DNA of 64,000 nucleotides from Stagnihabitans sp043738565 (GCA_043738565.1 JAYUGA010000323.1:1-64000); one strand, 5' to 3'. Counted from the stretch's first letter, positions 32,712 to 41,137 are shown. A program made the numbers and translations. Notes: generated by a model not told the origin, from the letters alone.

Positions 32712-34291
32712 CGGTCCACGAGGCATTGTCCCCGATCCCGCAAGACCCGCGTCTGGGTGGGATCATCAAGCTGGCGGTGCTGGCGGTCGGCGGCCAGGGC
32801 GGTGGCGTGCTGACCTCGTGGATCGAAGACCTCGCCCGCGCGAATGGCTATGCGGCACAGGCCACTTCGGTTGCCGGGGTGGCGCAGCGCACGGGGGCTA
32901 CGATCTACTATGTCGAGATGTGCCCGATCTCGCCGCGCCAGCCGGTCTTTGCCCTGATGCCGGCGGCGGGCGATGTCGACATCATGATCGGCTCCGAGAT
33001 GATGGAGGCCGGGCGGGCGATCCTTCGCGGCTTTGTGACGCCCGACCGCACCACCCTGATCACCTCGACCCACCGGGCGCTGGCGGTCAGCGAAAAGATG
33101 ACGCCCGGCGATGGGATTGCGTCCAGCGCCGAGGTGATGGCGGCGGCGGAAATCGCCGCCCGCCGCCTGATCAGCGCCGATTTCGACGCTTTGGCGATCG
33201 CACAGGGTTCGGTGATTTCCGCGTCATTGTTCGGCGCTTTGGCGGCGTCCAGAGCGCTGCCTTTCCCGGCTGCGGCATTCGAGGCGGCGATCAAGGCGGG
33301 CGGCAAAGGGGCGGAAGCCTCGCTGCGCGCCTTCCATGCCGGGTTCGACGCCGTGCGGTCACCTGCGGTGGAAACCGCCCCGGCCAAGCCCGCCGCCATC
33401 ACCCCGAGCGGCCCGGCCAGTCTGCTGGCCGAATGGCAGGCTCTGACCGCCCGCGTGCAATGCCTGCCTGCGAACGTGGCCGAACTCGCCGGCCCAGGAT
33501 TGCAAAAGGTGGTGGATTTTCAGGATGTCGCCTATGGCGCGGAATACGTGGCCCATGTGGAGGCCGTGCTGGCCCGTGACCCCGGCCCGGACCAGAGCCT
33601 GACGGTGCAGGCCGCGAAATACATTGCCAATGCAATGGCTTATGACGACGTGATCCGCGTCGCCGACCTGAAGACAAGGGCCAGCCGCCAAAGCCGTATC
33701 GCTGCCGAGATGGGAATGGACGCCGCCAAGGTCATGCATGTCACCGAGTTTTTTCACCCGAGGGCGGAAGAAATCATCGGCATGCTGCCCGCCAAACTGG
33801 GCGCAAAACTCGACGCCAGCCCGACATGGACCGCGCGGATCGACCGCCTGTTCAACAGGGGCCGCAGGCTGCGGTCGGATGGGCTGGCGGCCTATGGGCT
33901 GCTTTATGCCCTCAGCGGGTTGAAATCCCGTCGCCGTCGCAGCTATCGCCATGCGCAGGAACAGGCGCATCTGGCCCGCTGGCTGGATACCGCCCTTGGC
34001 TACCTGCCCAACCACGCGCTGGCCAGCGAAGTCGTCAGATGCCGCCGCCTGATCAAGGGCTATTCCGACACCCATGCCCGTGGTCTGTCCAAGTTCGACC
34101 GCGTGCTGGCAGGGATCACCCTTGTCGCCCACCGCGACGACGCCGCCCTTTGGGCCCGCCGCCTGTGCTCCGCCGCGTTGCAGGATGAGGAGGGCCGCGC
34201 CCTGGACGGTGCATTGCAAACCATCGCAAGTTTCAGCTCACTGCCGCGCGATCATGGTAAACGAACCGTCACCAAAAATCACGATGTCTAG
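32708..34291 (+). CDS. iorB: Indolepyruvate ferredoxin oxidoreductase, beta subunit with long C-terminal (DUF6537-like) extension
   Basis: 527 residues from ATG 32708 (4-base overlap). The first ~200 residues are the pyruvate:ferredoxin oxidoreductase gamma-like domain ('LAVLAVGGQGGGVLTSWI', 'TSVAGVAQRTGATIYYVE', 'SEMMEAGRAI'). Archaeal IorB stops there; here about 300 further residues follow ('YGAEYVAHVEAVLARD', 'NAMAYDDVIRVADLKTR', 'RSDGLAAYGLLYALSG'), matching the extension known from large proteobacterial forms. It probably forms the complete enzyme with the alpha subunit. A short 48-base gap with a palindrome separates it from the convergent flavin-reductase gene. Confidence 0.9.
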   Translation: MTVHEALSPIPQDPRLGGIIKLAVLAVGGQGGGVLTSWIEDLARANGYAAQATSVAGVAQRTGATIYYVEMCPISPRQPVFALMPAAGDVDIMIGSEMMEAGRAILRGFVTPDRTTLITSTHRALAVSEKMTPGDGIASSAEVMAAAEIAARRLISADFDALAIAQGSVISASLFGALAASRALPFPAAAFEAAIKAGGKGAEASLRAFHAGFDAVRSPAVETAPAKPAAITPSGPASLLAEWQALTARVQCLPANVAELAGPGLQKVVDFQDVAYGAEYVAHVEAVLARDPGPDQSLTVQAAKYIANAMAYDDVIRVADLKTRASRQSRIAAEMGMDAAKVMHVTEFFHPRAEEIIGMLPAKLGAKLDASPTWTARIDRLFNRGRRLRSDGLAAYGLLYALSGLKSRRRRSYRHAQEQAHLARWLDTALGYLPNHALASEVVRCRRLIKGYSDTHARGLSKFDRVLAGITLVAHRDDAALWARRLCSAALQDEEGRALDGALQTIASFSSLPRDHGKRTVTKNHDV

Positions 34292-34312
34292 CGTTTTCAA
34301 TGCATTAGAACA

Positions 34313-34328
34313 GTGTCCAGATCTGGAC
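34313..34328. repeat. Palindrome TGTCCAGATCTGGACG
   Basis: GTCCAGATCTGGAC is a perfect 14-base palindrome between the convergent iorB and flavin-reductase genes. Its inverse matches the 15760-15775 site (CGTCCAGAACTGGACA) at 15 of 16 positions. It may be a bidirectional terminator stem, a protein site, or the remnant of a repeat element. Confidence 0.5.
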
Positions 34329-34339
34329 GCTGGCAAAAC

Positions 34340-34831
34340 CTAGTCTGCCAGTCCGCGATAACCACCGTTCCAGTAGATCAGCGCCCCCTGCCCCGGTGTC
34401 GTGCGGATCGACAGCACCCGGCCGATCACGATGGAATGGGTGCCGCGGTCCAGCATCTCGTCCACCGCACAGTCAAAGGCCAGCGGCGCATCCGCCAGTG
34501 TCCGCGCCCCGGCCTCGCCCACAACCCAGTCGGCTCCGTCATAGCGGGCCGCGCCCCGCGCCCCGGCAAAGCCCGAAAACCGCACTGCCACGGCCTGATG
34601 CTGCGCACCCAGCGCCGACCAGCCGAACACCCCGGCCTCTTTCAGCAACGGCCAGCCCGACGAGGCCCGGTTGATACAGGCCAGCACCATCGGCGGCTCT
34701 GCGGTCAGCGAGATGCCGGAGGTCACGACCAGACCCGACGCCGCTGCCCCCGCGCCCATCGTGATCAGGCTGCAAGAGCCGACAAAGCCCCGCATCGCCG
34801 TCTTGAAGGCCTCTGCCGTGGGTTCTTCCAT
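34340..34831 (-). CDS. Flavin reductase-like (FMN-binding split-barrel) protein
   Basis: 163 residues, the DIM6/NTAB or HpaC-type flavin reductase domain: 'EAFKTAMRGFVGSCSLITMG' at the N-terminus, 'GLVVTSGISLTAEPPMVLAC' and 'GTHSIVIGRVLSIRT'. Such proteins reduce FMN or FAD with NAD(P)H for a partner monooxygenase; no monooxygenase gene is adjacent. Convergent with iorB and divergent from dnaX. The start Met (34831) follows CGGAGACGGC on the coding strand. Confidence 0.88.
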   Translation of the reverse strand: MEEPTAEAFKTAMRGFVGSCSLITMGAGAAASGLVVTSGISLTAEPPMVLACINRASSGWPLLKEAGVFGWSALGAQHQAVAVRFSGFAGARGAARYDGADWVVGEAGARTLADAPLAFDCAVDEMLDRGTHSIVIGRVLSIRTTPGQGALIYWNGGYRGLAD

Positions 34832-34968
34832 GCCGTCTCCGATCTTAGCGTGAGATAGAACACTCCCGCCCCGGTTTCCAGCGACCCGCGAGGTTTACGA
34901 AGGCGGCGTCAGGCCTTAGTCTGCACCAGCCGCCAAAACCAAGGCGCACCCCGAATCCCAGAGGCCGC

Positions 34969-36708
34969 ATGTCCGACCCCGATCAAACCTACCGCGTGCT
35001 GGCCCGCAAATACCGGCCGGAGACATTTGCCGATCTGGTGGGTCAGGAAGCAATGGTGCGGACGCTGAAGAACGCCTTTGCCGCCGACCGCATCGCCCAT
35101 GCGTTCATCATGACCGGGATTCGCGGCACCGGCAAAACCACCACGGCGCGGATCATTGCCAAGGGGCTGAACTGTGTCGGACCCGATGGCAAGGGTGGCC
35201 CCACGACCGAACCCTGTGGCCTCTGCGAACCCTGCCGCGCCATTGCCGACGGCCGCCATGTCGACGTGATCGAAATGGACGCGGCCAGCCAATCCGGGGT
35301 GCAGAACATCCGCGATGCGATCATCGACACCGTGGCCTATCGCGCCGCTTCGGCCCGCTACAAGGTCTTCATCATCGACGAAGTGCATATGCTGTCGACC
35401 TCGGCCTTCAACGCGCTGCTTAAGACACTGGAAGAACCGCCCGAACATGTGAAGTTCATCTTTGCCACCACCGAGATTCGCAAAGTGCCGGTGACGGTGC
35501 TGTCGCGCTGCCAGCGCTTTGATCTCAAACGCATCGAACCCGAAGTCATGCTGGCCCTGATCCGCAAGATTGCCACGGCGGAAGGTGCGGCGATCACCGA
35601 TGGCGCGCTGGCGCTGATCACCCGGGCTGCCGAAGGCTCTGCCCGCGATGCGACCTCGCTCTTGGATCAGTCGATTTCCAATGGCGCGGGCGAGGTTTCG
35701 GCGGAACAGGTCCGCGCCATGCTGGGGCTGGCGGACCGCGGCCGGGTGCTGGACCTGTTCGACCTGATCATGAAGGGGGCGGCACCGCAGGCTTTGGCGG
35801 AACTGGCGGGGCAGTATTCGGATGGGGCTGACCCATTGGCCGTGCTGCGCGATCTGGCAGAGATCACCCATTGGATTTCGGTGGTCAAGATCACGCCCGA
35901 GGCTGCGGAAGACCCGACCACGCCGCCGGATGAACGGGCGCGCGGGCTGGACATGGCACAGCGGCTGCCGATGCGGGTGCTGAGCCGGATGTGGCAGATG
36001 CTGCTGAAGGCGCTGGAAGAGGTGCCTTTGGCCCCGAATGCGATGATGGCGGCCGAGATGGCGGTGATCCGGCTGACCCATATCGCCGACCTGCCCGACC
36101 CGGAAACCCTGATCAAGCGTCTGCAAAGCCAGCCGCAGCCGACGGGGGGTGCCCCTGCGGGGGGCGCGGGCGGAACGGTGCATGGGCCGATGCTGCGGCT
36201 GGCTCCGGCCACAATGGCACGCGGTCCGGTGATGCAGGGCGGCCAGGCCCTGGCATTGGCCGAGGCGCCGCTGACGGTTTACGCGACGTTTGAGCAGGTC
36301 GTGGCGCTGATCCGCGAAAAGCGCGATCTGCGGTTGCTGGTCGAGGTGGAAACCACGCTGCGGCTGGCCCGATATGCGCCGGGGCGGATCGAGTTCGAGC
36401 CGACCGCCGACGCCGCACCCGACCTTGCCGCGCGGCTGGGGCAAAGGTTGCAGGGCTGGACCGGCGGGCGCTGGGGCGTGTCGGTGGTATCCAGCGGCGG
36501 TCAGCCTACGATTGCCGAGGTGCAGGATCAGGACTTGAACGCGGCCAGGGCGGAGGCCATGTCCAACCCGCTGGTCCAGGCGGTGCTGGCGGCGTTTCCG
36601 GGCACCGCAATTACCGCGATTCGCACGGCGGAAAGCATGGCGGCAACCTCTGCGGCAGAAGCCCTGCCGGAAGTGGAGGACGAATGGGATCCGTTCGAGG
36701 ACGAATGA
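34969..36708 (+). CDS. dnaX: DNA polymerase III subunit gamma/tau
   Basis: 579 residues, the clamp-loader ATPase. It starts 'MSDPDQTYRVLARKYRPETF', followed by Walker A 'GIRGTGKTTTARI', a Cys4 zinc site ('GLNC...CGLCEPC'), Walker B/DExx 'FIIDEVHMLS', sensor 1 'FATTEIRKVPVTVLSRCQRF' and the SRC motif. The Gly/Ala/Pro-rich linker (about residues 385-410) leads to the tau C-terminal domain. No A-rich slippery site for a gamma-producing frameshift was seen. It is first in the dnaX-ybaB-recR order conserved across bacteria. Confidence 0.97.
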   Translation: MSDPDQTYRVLARKYRPETFADLVGQEAMVRTLKNAFAADRIAHAFIMTGIRGTGKTTTARIIAKGLNCVGPDGKGGPTTEPCGLCEPCRAIADGRHVDVIEMDAASQSGVQNIRDAIIDTVAYRAASARYKVFIIDEVHMLSTSAFNALLKTLEEPPEHVKFIFATTEIRKVPVTVLSRCQRFDLKRIEPEVMLALIRKIATAEGAAITDGALALITRAAEGSARDATSLLDQSISNGAGEVSAEQVRAMLGLADRGRVLDLFDLIMKGAAPQALAELAGQYSDGADPLAVLRDLAEITHWISVVKITPEAAEDPTTPPDERARGLDMAQRLPMRVLSRMWQMLLKALEEVPLAPNAMMAAEMAVIRLTHIADLPDPETLIKRLQSQPQPTGGAPAGGAGGTVHGPMLRLAPATMARGPVMQGGQALALAEAPLTVYATFEQVVALIREKRDLRLLVEVETTLRLARYAPGRIEFEPTADAAPDLAARLGQRLQGWTGGRWGVSVVSSGGQPTIAEVQDQDLNAARAEAMSNPLVQAVLAAFPGTAITAIRTAESMAATSAAEALPEVEDEWDPFEDE

Positions 36709-36715
36709 GGGCAAG

Positions 36716-37069
36716 ATGCTGAAAGGTTTGGGCGGTCTGGCAGGACTGAGTGATCTGCAGAAGATGATGAAAGCCGCGCAAGAGGCGCAGGCCAGGATGG
36801 CCGAGTTGCAAGATGAGCTGGCGCGGATCGTGGTCATGGGCGAGGCGGGCGGCGGGCTGGTCAGGGTGCGGGCAACGGCCAGAGGTCAGGTCACGGGGCT
36901 GGAGATTGACCGCTCGATCCTGGTGGCGTCCGAGAAGGAGGTCGTGGAAGACCTGATCGTGGCGGCGATCCAGGATGCGCAAGGCAAGGCTGAGGCGCGC
37001 CGACAGCAGGAAATGGCGCGGCTCGCCGAAAGCATGGGCCTGCCTGCCGATATGAAGCTGCCGTTTTGA
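36716..37069 (+). CDS. YbaB/EbfC-family nucleoid-associated protein
   Basis: 117 residues, small DNA-binding dimer. It begins 'MLKGLGGLAGLSDLQKMMKA', followed by a long amphipathic helix ('AAQEAQARMAELQDEL') and the beta sheet 'GLVRVRATARGQVTGLEID', ending 'ESMGLPADMKLPF'. These proteins bind DNA as tweezer-shaped dimers and are encoded between dnaX and recR in most bacteria, as here; the start lies 7 bases after the dnaX stop. Confidence 0.95.
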   Translation: MLKGLGGLAGLSDLQKMMKAAQEAQARMAELQDELARIVVMGEAGGGLVRVRATARGQVTGLEIDRSILVASEKEVVEDLIVAAIQDAQGKAEARRQQEMARLAESMGLPADMKLPF

Positions 37070-37101
37070 GGCGGTTGTGCGGGCGGCAAGCGGCGATTGG
37101 C

Positions 37102-37148
37102 GGTTTCACACCCCCAAACCCCCGTGGGATATTTGTGCCAAAGTGAAA
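37102..37148 (-). repeat. Dispersed intergenic repeat, AAATATCCC type, copy 5
   Basis: Inverted copy between ybaB and recR: ends in GGGATATTTGTGCCAAAGTGAAA, i.e. GGGATATTTG + TGCCAAAGTG, the exact inverse layout of copy 1. The hairpin is reduced (TTTCACACCCCC ... CCCCCG), lacking one G-rich arm. Confidence 0.75.
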
Positions 37149-37183
37149 CGAAATTTTAGATAAATTGGCCTAAAAGGCGAGGC

Positions 37184-37783
37184 ATGCAGCAGACACCGCG
37201 CGACATTGAGCAGTTGATCGACATCATGGCGCGGCTGCCCGGTCTGGGGCCGCGGTCGGCGCGCCGCGCCGTGCTGGCGATGCTGAAGAAGCGCGAGGCG
37301 CTGATGGCACCCTTGGCGCAGGCCCTGGCGGGCGTGGCCTTGTCGGCGCGGGATTGCGGGATTTGCGGCAATATCGGCACGGCGGACATCTGCGCGATCT
37401 GTGCCGATGACGCCCGCGCCAATGGCGAGATCTGCGTGGTCGAGGATGTGGCCGATCTGTGGGCGCTGGAGCGCAGCCGGGCGTTCAAGGGCCGCTATCA
37501 TGTGCTGGGCGGCACCTTGTCGGCGCTGGATGCGGTAGGGCCGGAGAATTTGCGCATCCCGCAACTGCTGGACCGCATTGACCGCGAGGGTCTGCGCGAG
37601 GTCATTCTGGCGCTGAATGCCACGGTCGATGGCCAGACCACCGCGCATTACATCGCCGATGCGCTGGCGGGGGTGCCGGTCAGCATCAGCTCATTGGCGC
37701 AGGGCGTGCCGATTGGTGGCGAACTGGACTATCTGGATGATGGCACGATCGGCGCAGCGCTGCGGGCGCGGCGCGGGGTTTAG
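37184..37783 (+). CDS. recR: Recombination mediator protein RecR
   Basis: 199 residues, standard length. It starts 'MQQTPRDIEQLIDIMARLPG' with the helix-hairpin-helix ('LPGLGPRSARRAVLAM'), then a Cys4 zinc finger ('CGICGNIGTADICAIC') and the TOPRIM domain ('ICVVEDVADLWALERSRAF', 'YHVLGGTLSALDAVGPENLR'), ending with 'LAQGVPIGGELDYLDDGT'. It acts with RecO in loading RecA on gapped DNA. Convergent with the TrcR-like gene. Confidence 0.97.
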   Translation: MQQTPRDIEQLIDIMARLPGLGPRSARRAVLAMLKKREALMAPLAQALAGVALSARDCGICGNIGTADICAICADDARANGEICVVEDVADLWALERSRAFKGRYHVLGGTLSALDAVGPENLRIPQLLDRIDREGLREVILALNATVDGQTTAHYIADALAGVPVSISSLAQGVPIGGELDYLDDGTIGAALRARRGV

Positions 37784-37811
37784 GAAGCGTGTCAGGCGCG
37801 GCGTCCGCGGA

Positions 37812-38558
37812 TCAGCCTTCGTCATCCTCGTCATCTTGGGCATTCGGCAGGTTGAAGAAGCTGTCAGCATCCGAGAAATTGGCCGGCTTGTCCTCGCGCG
37901 CCTTCTCGTCGCGGGCGGCCTTGGTGAACGCCTGCAGACCCGAGGGCATTTTCGGCTCGTCGGGCATGCCCAGCGATTGTTCGGTGGACACCAGCTTGCG
38001 GCGTTCGTCGTCGGTCATCACCACACCTTCGGCGGCTTTCTTGCGGGCGGCGGCCTGCACGGCGGCGTCAAGTTCGGTCTGCTTGCACAGGCCCAGCGCC
38101 ACCGGGTCGATCGGGGTGATCTGGCTGATGTTCCAATGGGTGCGTCCGCGGATCGACTGGATCGTGGGCTTGGTAGTGCCGACCAGTTTGCCCACCGCGC
38201 CATCCGACAGTTCGGGGTGGAATTTCACCAGCCACAGGATCGCAGCGGGACGGTCCTGCCGTTTGGACAAGGGCGTATAGCGCGGGCCACGGCGCTTTTC
38301 CTCGCCCACCGCAGAGGCGATGAATTTCAGCTTCATCCGGTACAAGGGATCAGCCTGCCCACGTTCAATCTCGACCGCGTCAAGCTGGTTGTTGGCGACC
38401 GGATCAAAGCCCTTGACGCCGGTGGCGACATCGCCATCGGCAATGCCCTGCACTTCCAGCTCGTGCATCCCGCAGAAATCGGCGACCTGACGGAAGGTGA
38501 GCGTGGTGTTGTCCACCAGCCAGACGGCGGTGGCCTTGGACATCAGCGGCTTGGTCAT
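37812..38558 (-). CDS. trcR: TrcR-type cell cycle transcriptional regulator (DUF1013)
   Basis: 248 residues. The alphaproteobacterial DUF1013 hallmark is the opening 'KATAVWLVDNTTLTFRQVAD', followed by 'FCGMHELEVQGIADGDVATG' and the internal helix-turn-helix-like 'VGKLVGTTKPTIQSIRGRTH'. The C-terminus is acidic (NAQDDEDDEG). TrcR was described as a conserved cell-cycle regulator in Rhodobacterales/Caulobacter relatives. The start at 38558 was chosen over the Met six codons later (MSKATAV); either is possible. Confidence 0.88.
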   Translation of the reverse strand: MTKPLMSKATAVWLVDNTTLTFRQVADFCGMHELEVQGIADGDVATGVKGFDPVANNQLDAVEIERGQADPLYRMKLKFIASAVGEEKRRGPRYTPLSKRQDRPAAILWLVKFHPELSDGAVGKLVGTTKPTIQSIRGRTHWNISQITPIDPVALGLCKQTELDAAVQAAARKKAAEGVVMTDDERRKLVSTEQSLGMPDEPKMPSGLQAFTKAARDEKAREDKPANFSDADSFFNLPNAQDDEDDEG

Positions 38559-38681
38559 CGGATCACTCCTTTACAAATCTCTCCCGTGCCGGGAAAACGG
38601 TTGCGACTTTTGGATCGCGGTAGTCTCGTTTTCGGGAAGTAGGCGCTCTATAGTGCCGTTTGGGGCCGAGGGAAAGTGAAA

Positions 38682-39320
38682 ATGCGCCTGCTTTGTCTGA
38701 TCCTTTGGGCAATTTTCGCGGCTTTTCCGGCGCAGGCGCAGGGCGAAGGCGCAGGGAGGTTCGACTATTACGTCCTGTCGCTTGGTTGGTCATCGAACTG
38801 GTGCGCCCTGACCGGCGACAATCGCGGCGATCCGCAATGCGCGGCGGGGCGCGGGCTGACCTTTACGCTGCACGGGTTGTGGCCGCAGTTCGAGGTGGGC
38901 TATCCGTCTGATTGCCGCACGGAAGAAGCCGATCCGTCGCGGTCAGACACCGCTGCGATGGCCGATATCATGGGCGGCTCCGGCGTGGCGTTTCACGAAT
39001 GGCAAAAGCATGGCCGCTGTTCGGGCCTGTCAGCGCAGGACTATTACGCGACGATGCGCAAGGCTTACGCGGCCGTGGCGATTCCGCCGCTGTTCGCCAA
39101 GGTCAGCCGGAATTTGCGCCTGCCAGCCTTGGTCGTCCAGGATGCGTTTCTGGACAGCAACCCGGGCCTAGCAGCCGACCAGGTCACCGTCACCTGCACC
39201 AGCGGCGTGATCCAGGAGGTTCGGATCTGCCTGACCAGGGATCTTGCGCCTCGCAACTGTGCGGCCGATGTGGTGCGCGATTGCACGCTGAGCGAGGCCG
39301 AACTTGACGCGGTCCGCTGA
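38682..39320 (+). CDS. Ribonuclease T2-family secreted RNase
   Basis: 212 residues from the ATG at 38682; a GTG at 38676 is too close to the GAGG ribosome site. Signal peptide 'MRLLCLILWAIFAAFPAQAQ'. Both catalytic segments are present: CAS-1 'FTLHGLWPQFE' and CAS-2 'FHEWQKHGRCSG'. Several Cys suggest disulfides (WCALT, QCAAG, DCRTE, RCSG, TCTSG, ICL, NCAAD, DCT), typical of periplasmic RNase T2. It degrades RNA outside the cytoplasm, probably for nucleotide or phosphate salvage. Confidence 0.92.
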   Translation: MRLLCLILWAIFAAFPAQAQGEGAGRFDYYVLSLGWSSNWCALTGDNRGDPQCAAGRGLTFTLHGLWPQFEVGYPSDCRTEEADPSRSDTAAMADIMGGSGVAFHEWQKHGRCSGLSAQDYYATMRKAYAAVAIPPLFAKVSRNLRLPALVVQDAFLDSNPGLAADQVTVTCTSGVIQEVRICLTRDLAPRNCAADVVRDCTLSEAELDAVR

Positions 39321-39357
39321 GCGGGCGTGAAGAAAGCCATTTCGGCTTGATGAACGC
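39321..39357 (+). repeat. 37-bp repeat, copy B (partner at 10052-10088)
   Basis: Begins right after the RNase T2 stop: GCGGGCGTGAAGAAAGCC, six variable bases, then GGCTTGATGAACGC overlapping them; 34 of 37 positions match copy A. It contains an AAGCC/GGCTT stem that could act as a weak terminator for RNase T2. It sits within a few bases of the 3' end of the convergent GST pseudogene. Confidence 0.75.
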
Positions 39358-39359
39358 CT

Positions 39360-40059
39360 TTACTGCCGCGCCGGGACCACCGCACCGCGCTGCACCGCCG
39401 GACGGCGAGGGAGCGGTCGAGATAGGCCAGCACGTTCTTGCAGTCAGCCAGCCTGGCAATATCGTCTGCCTTGTAGAAATCGCGCAGGGTCCGGTCCGCA
39501 GCCAGGGACAAATGGTGATATCGGCGATGGAATATTCGCCCGCGATCCAGTCGCGCCCTGCCAGTGCCTGATCCAGCATGTTCAGCAACCGCTCCGCCTC
39601 GGCCCGGCAGCGTTCCTTGGGGCCCGGGTCTTCGATCTCTTTGCCGGCGAAGACCCTGAAGTAGCCCAACTGCCCGAACATCGGCCCGATGCCGCCCATC
39701 TGGAACATCAGCCATTGCAGCACTTCGTAGCAGTTGGCCGCGGGCAACAGTTTGCCTGGCTTTTCGGCGAGATAAATCAGGATCGCCCCGCTTTCAGACA
39801 GCGCCAAGGGCTTGCCGCCCGGCCCCATCGGATCAAGGATCGCCGGGATTTTGTTGTTGGGGTTCAGGCTGAGAAACTCGGGACTCATCTGCTCATTGGT
39901 GGCGAAATTCACCAGATGCGCGTCATAGGCCAGCCCCATCTCTTCCAGCGCGATCGAGACTTTCTGGCCGTTCGGGGTCGGCAGCGAATAGAGCTGGATT
40001 GCGGTCGGGTTGACCGGAGCCCAGCGTTTGGTGATCGGAAAAAGGGCCAATGTGTCCAC
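39360..40059 (-). pseudogene. Glutathione S-transferase family (YfcG/Ure2p-like), two frameshifts
   Basis: About 232 residues if repaired. The thioredoxin-like N-terminal domain is intact ('IQLYSLPTPNGQKVSIALEE', 'NPNNKIPAILDPMGPGGKP', 'ALSESGAILIYLAEKPGKLL'). The helical domain reads to 'AGEYSIADITICPWL' and then shifts frame near 39502; the next frame gives 'LRDFYKADDIARLADCKNVL' and 'AYLDRSLA'. A missing C near 39400 shifts again to 'RPAVQRGAVVPARQ' and the natural TAA at 39360-39362. Two indels in the last third make a stable protein unlikely. Outside the main decayed island. Confidence 0.85.
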
Positions 40060-40208
40060 GAAACCGCTCCTTCAGGGTTCTCGGGTCGAGATAGGGAAAA
40101 TTTCCCCGTTAAAAAGAGGCCTGGCTGTGCCATCATGCAGAGGGCCTGCCCAGGAATGCAGGCTGCAACAGGCGCCGGAACAGCCGCCAGCCAGCAGGGA
40201 CAGAGAAA

Positions 40209-40619
40209 ATGCTCAAAGAGTTCAAGGACTTCATTGCCAAGGGCAATGTGATGGACCTCGCGGTCGGTATCATCATCGGGGCGGCTTTCACCGCCATCGT
40301 CAACTCGCTGGTCGGCGATCTGATCAACCCGATCATCGGCCTGATCCTGGGCGGAATCAACTTTTCAGACATGTTCATCGACCTGTCGGGCAAGGCCCCG
40401 GCCTCGCTGGCCGCCGCCAAGGATGCCGGCAACGCGGTCTTTGCCTATGGTGCCTTCATCACTGCGATCATCAATTTCCTGATCGTCGCTTTGGTGGTGT
40501 TTATGCTGGTCAAGACGGTGAACCGCATGATGCCCAAAGCCCCGCCGGCGCCTGCCGCGCCGGCTGGCCCGTCCGAACTGGACGTGTTGAAGGAGATTCT
40601 GGTGGCGGTGAAGAAGTAA
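40209..40619 (+). CDS. mscL: Large-conductance mechanosensitive channel
   Basis: 136 residues, homopentameric safety valve of the inner membrane. N-terminal amphipathic helix 'MLKEFKDFIAKGNVMDLAVG', pore helix TM1 'AVGIIIGAAFTAIVNSLVGD', a periplasmic loop with 'SGKAPASLAAAKDAG', TM2 'FLIVALVVFMLVKTVNRM', then a Pro/Ala linker and the cytoplasmic C-terminal helix 'SELDVLKEILVAVKK'. A good AGGGACAGAGAAA site precedes the start. Monocistronic by spacing. Confidence 0.97.
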   Translation: MLKEFKDFIAKGNVMDLAVGIIIGAAFTAIVNSLVGDLINPIIGLILGGINFSDMFIDLSGKAPASLAAAKDAGNAVFAYGAFITAIINFLIVALVVFMLVKTVNRMMPKAPPAPAAPAGPSELDVLKEILVAVKK

Positions 40620-40751
40620 GCCCGCTCAGTGAAGACCTGTTGCGGGACCGCCTTGCTTTTCCGGTCGTCCCGTTCCGGGCATGCCGCAGACATCGTAGGT
40701 TGAAGCCCGGGAAAGCGCCCGGAAAGAGTCATCATCGCATGAGGGACATTC

Positions 40752-41081
40752 ATGACAGACCTCGTTTGGTACGAGATTACGGTAACGGCAGAGGACGACA
40801 CCGGTCCGGTCCTGACCTCGGAACTTGTCGCGCGTCGAGATGGCATCATCGAAAGCTGGCAGCCGATGTACCAGCGCGGCCAGCCGAAGAAATTCAAACT
40901 GTCCTGCGATGTACCGGATCCCGACAACGTAGCGTCGCTGGTCTCGCAAAACTGGATCATCACGGCGCACAATTATGATCCGTCAGGTGGGCCGATCTAT
41001 GACACCAGTATCCCAATAAACATTACCCAAAGACAAACGGTAGCCATCGTCATTGGCCGAGGCGCGCCGATACTCGCCTGA
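40752..41081 (+). CDS. Hypothetical protein, 109 residues
   Basis: Not recognised. An acidic soluble protein without signal peptide or helices long enough for a membrane. It looks mainly beta: 'LVWYEITVTAEDDTGPVLT', 'KKFKLSCDVPDPDNVASLV', 'NWIITAHNYDPSGGPIYDTS', 'QTVAIVIGRGAPIL'. The pattern of alternating strands would fit a small beta-sandwich. The 3' half is clearly lower in G+C than its neighbours, a hint of foreign origin or relaxed selection. Flanked by gaps of 132 and 56 bases, so probably its own unit. Confidence 0.6.
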   Translation: MTDLVWYEITVTAEDDTGPVLTSELVARRDGIIESWQPMYQRGQPKKFKLSCDVPDPDNVASLVSQNWIITAHNYDPSGGPIYDTSIPINITQRQTVAIVIGRGAPILA

Positions 41082-41137
41082 CACTGACCGGGTCAGGCCC
41101 AGAGCCAGAAAATTCGGCGGAGCTTGCCCTGCCCCGC

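Noticed and set aside
34969..36708. Programmed frameshift in dnaX producing gamma
   Set aside because: No A-rich slippery sequence with a downstream stem was found, so a separate gamma product cannot be supported.
34909..36837. 642-residue minus-strand open frame opposite dnaX and ybaB
   Set aside because: Shadow of conserved genes on the plus strand; low-complexity basic translation and no ribosome site.
38563..38793. 76-residue minus-strand frame upstream of the trcR-like gene
   Set aside because: Mostly basic, no recognisable fold, overlaps the RNase T2 start; more likely the promoter region.
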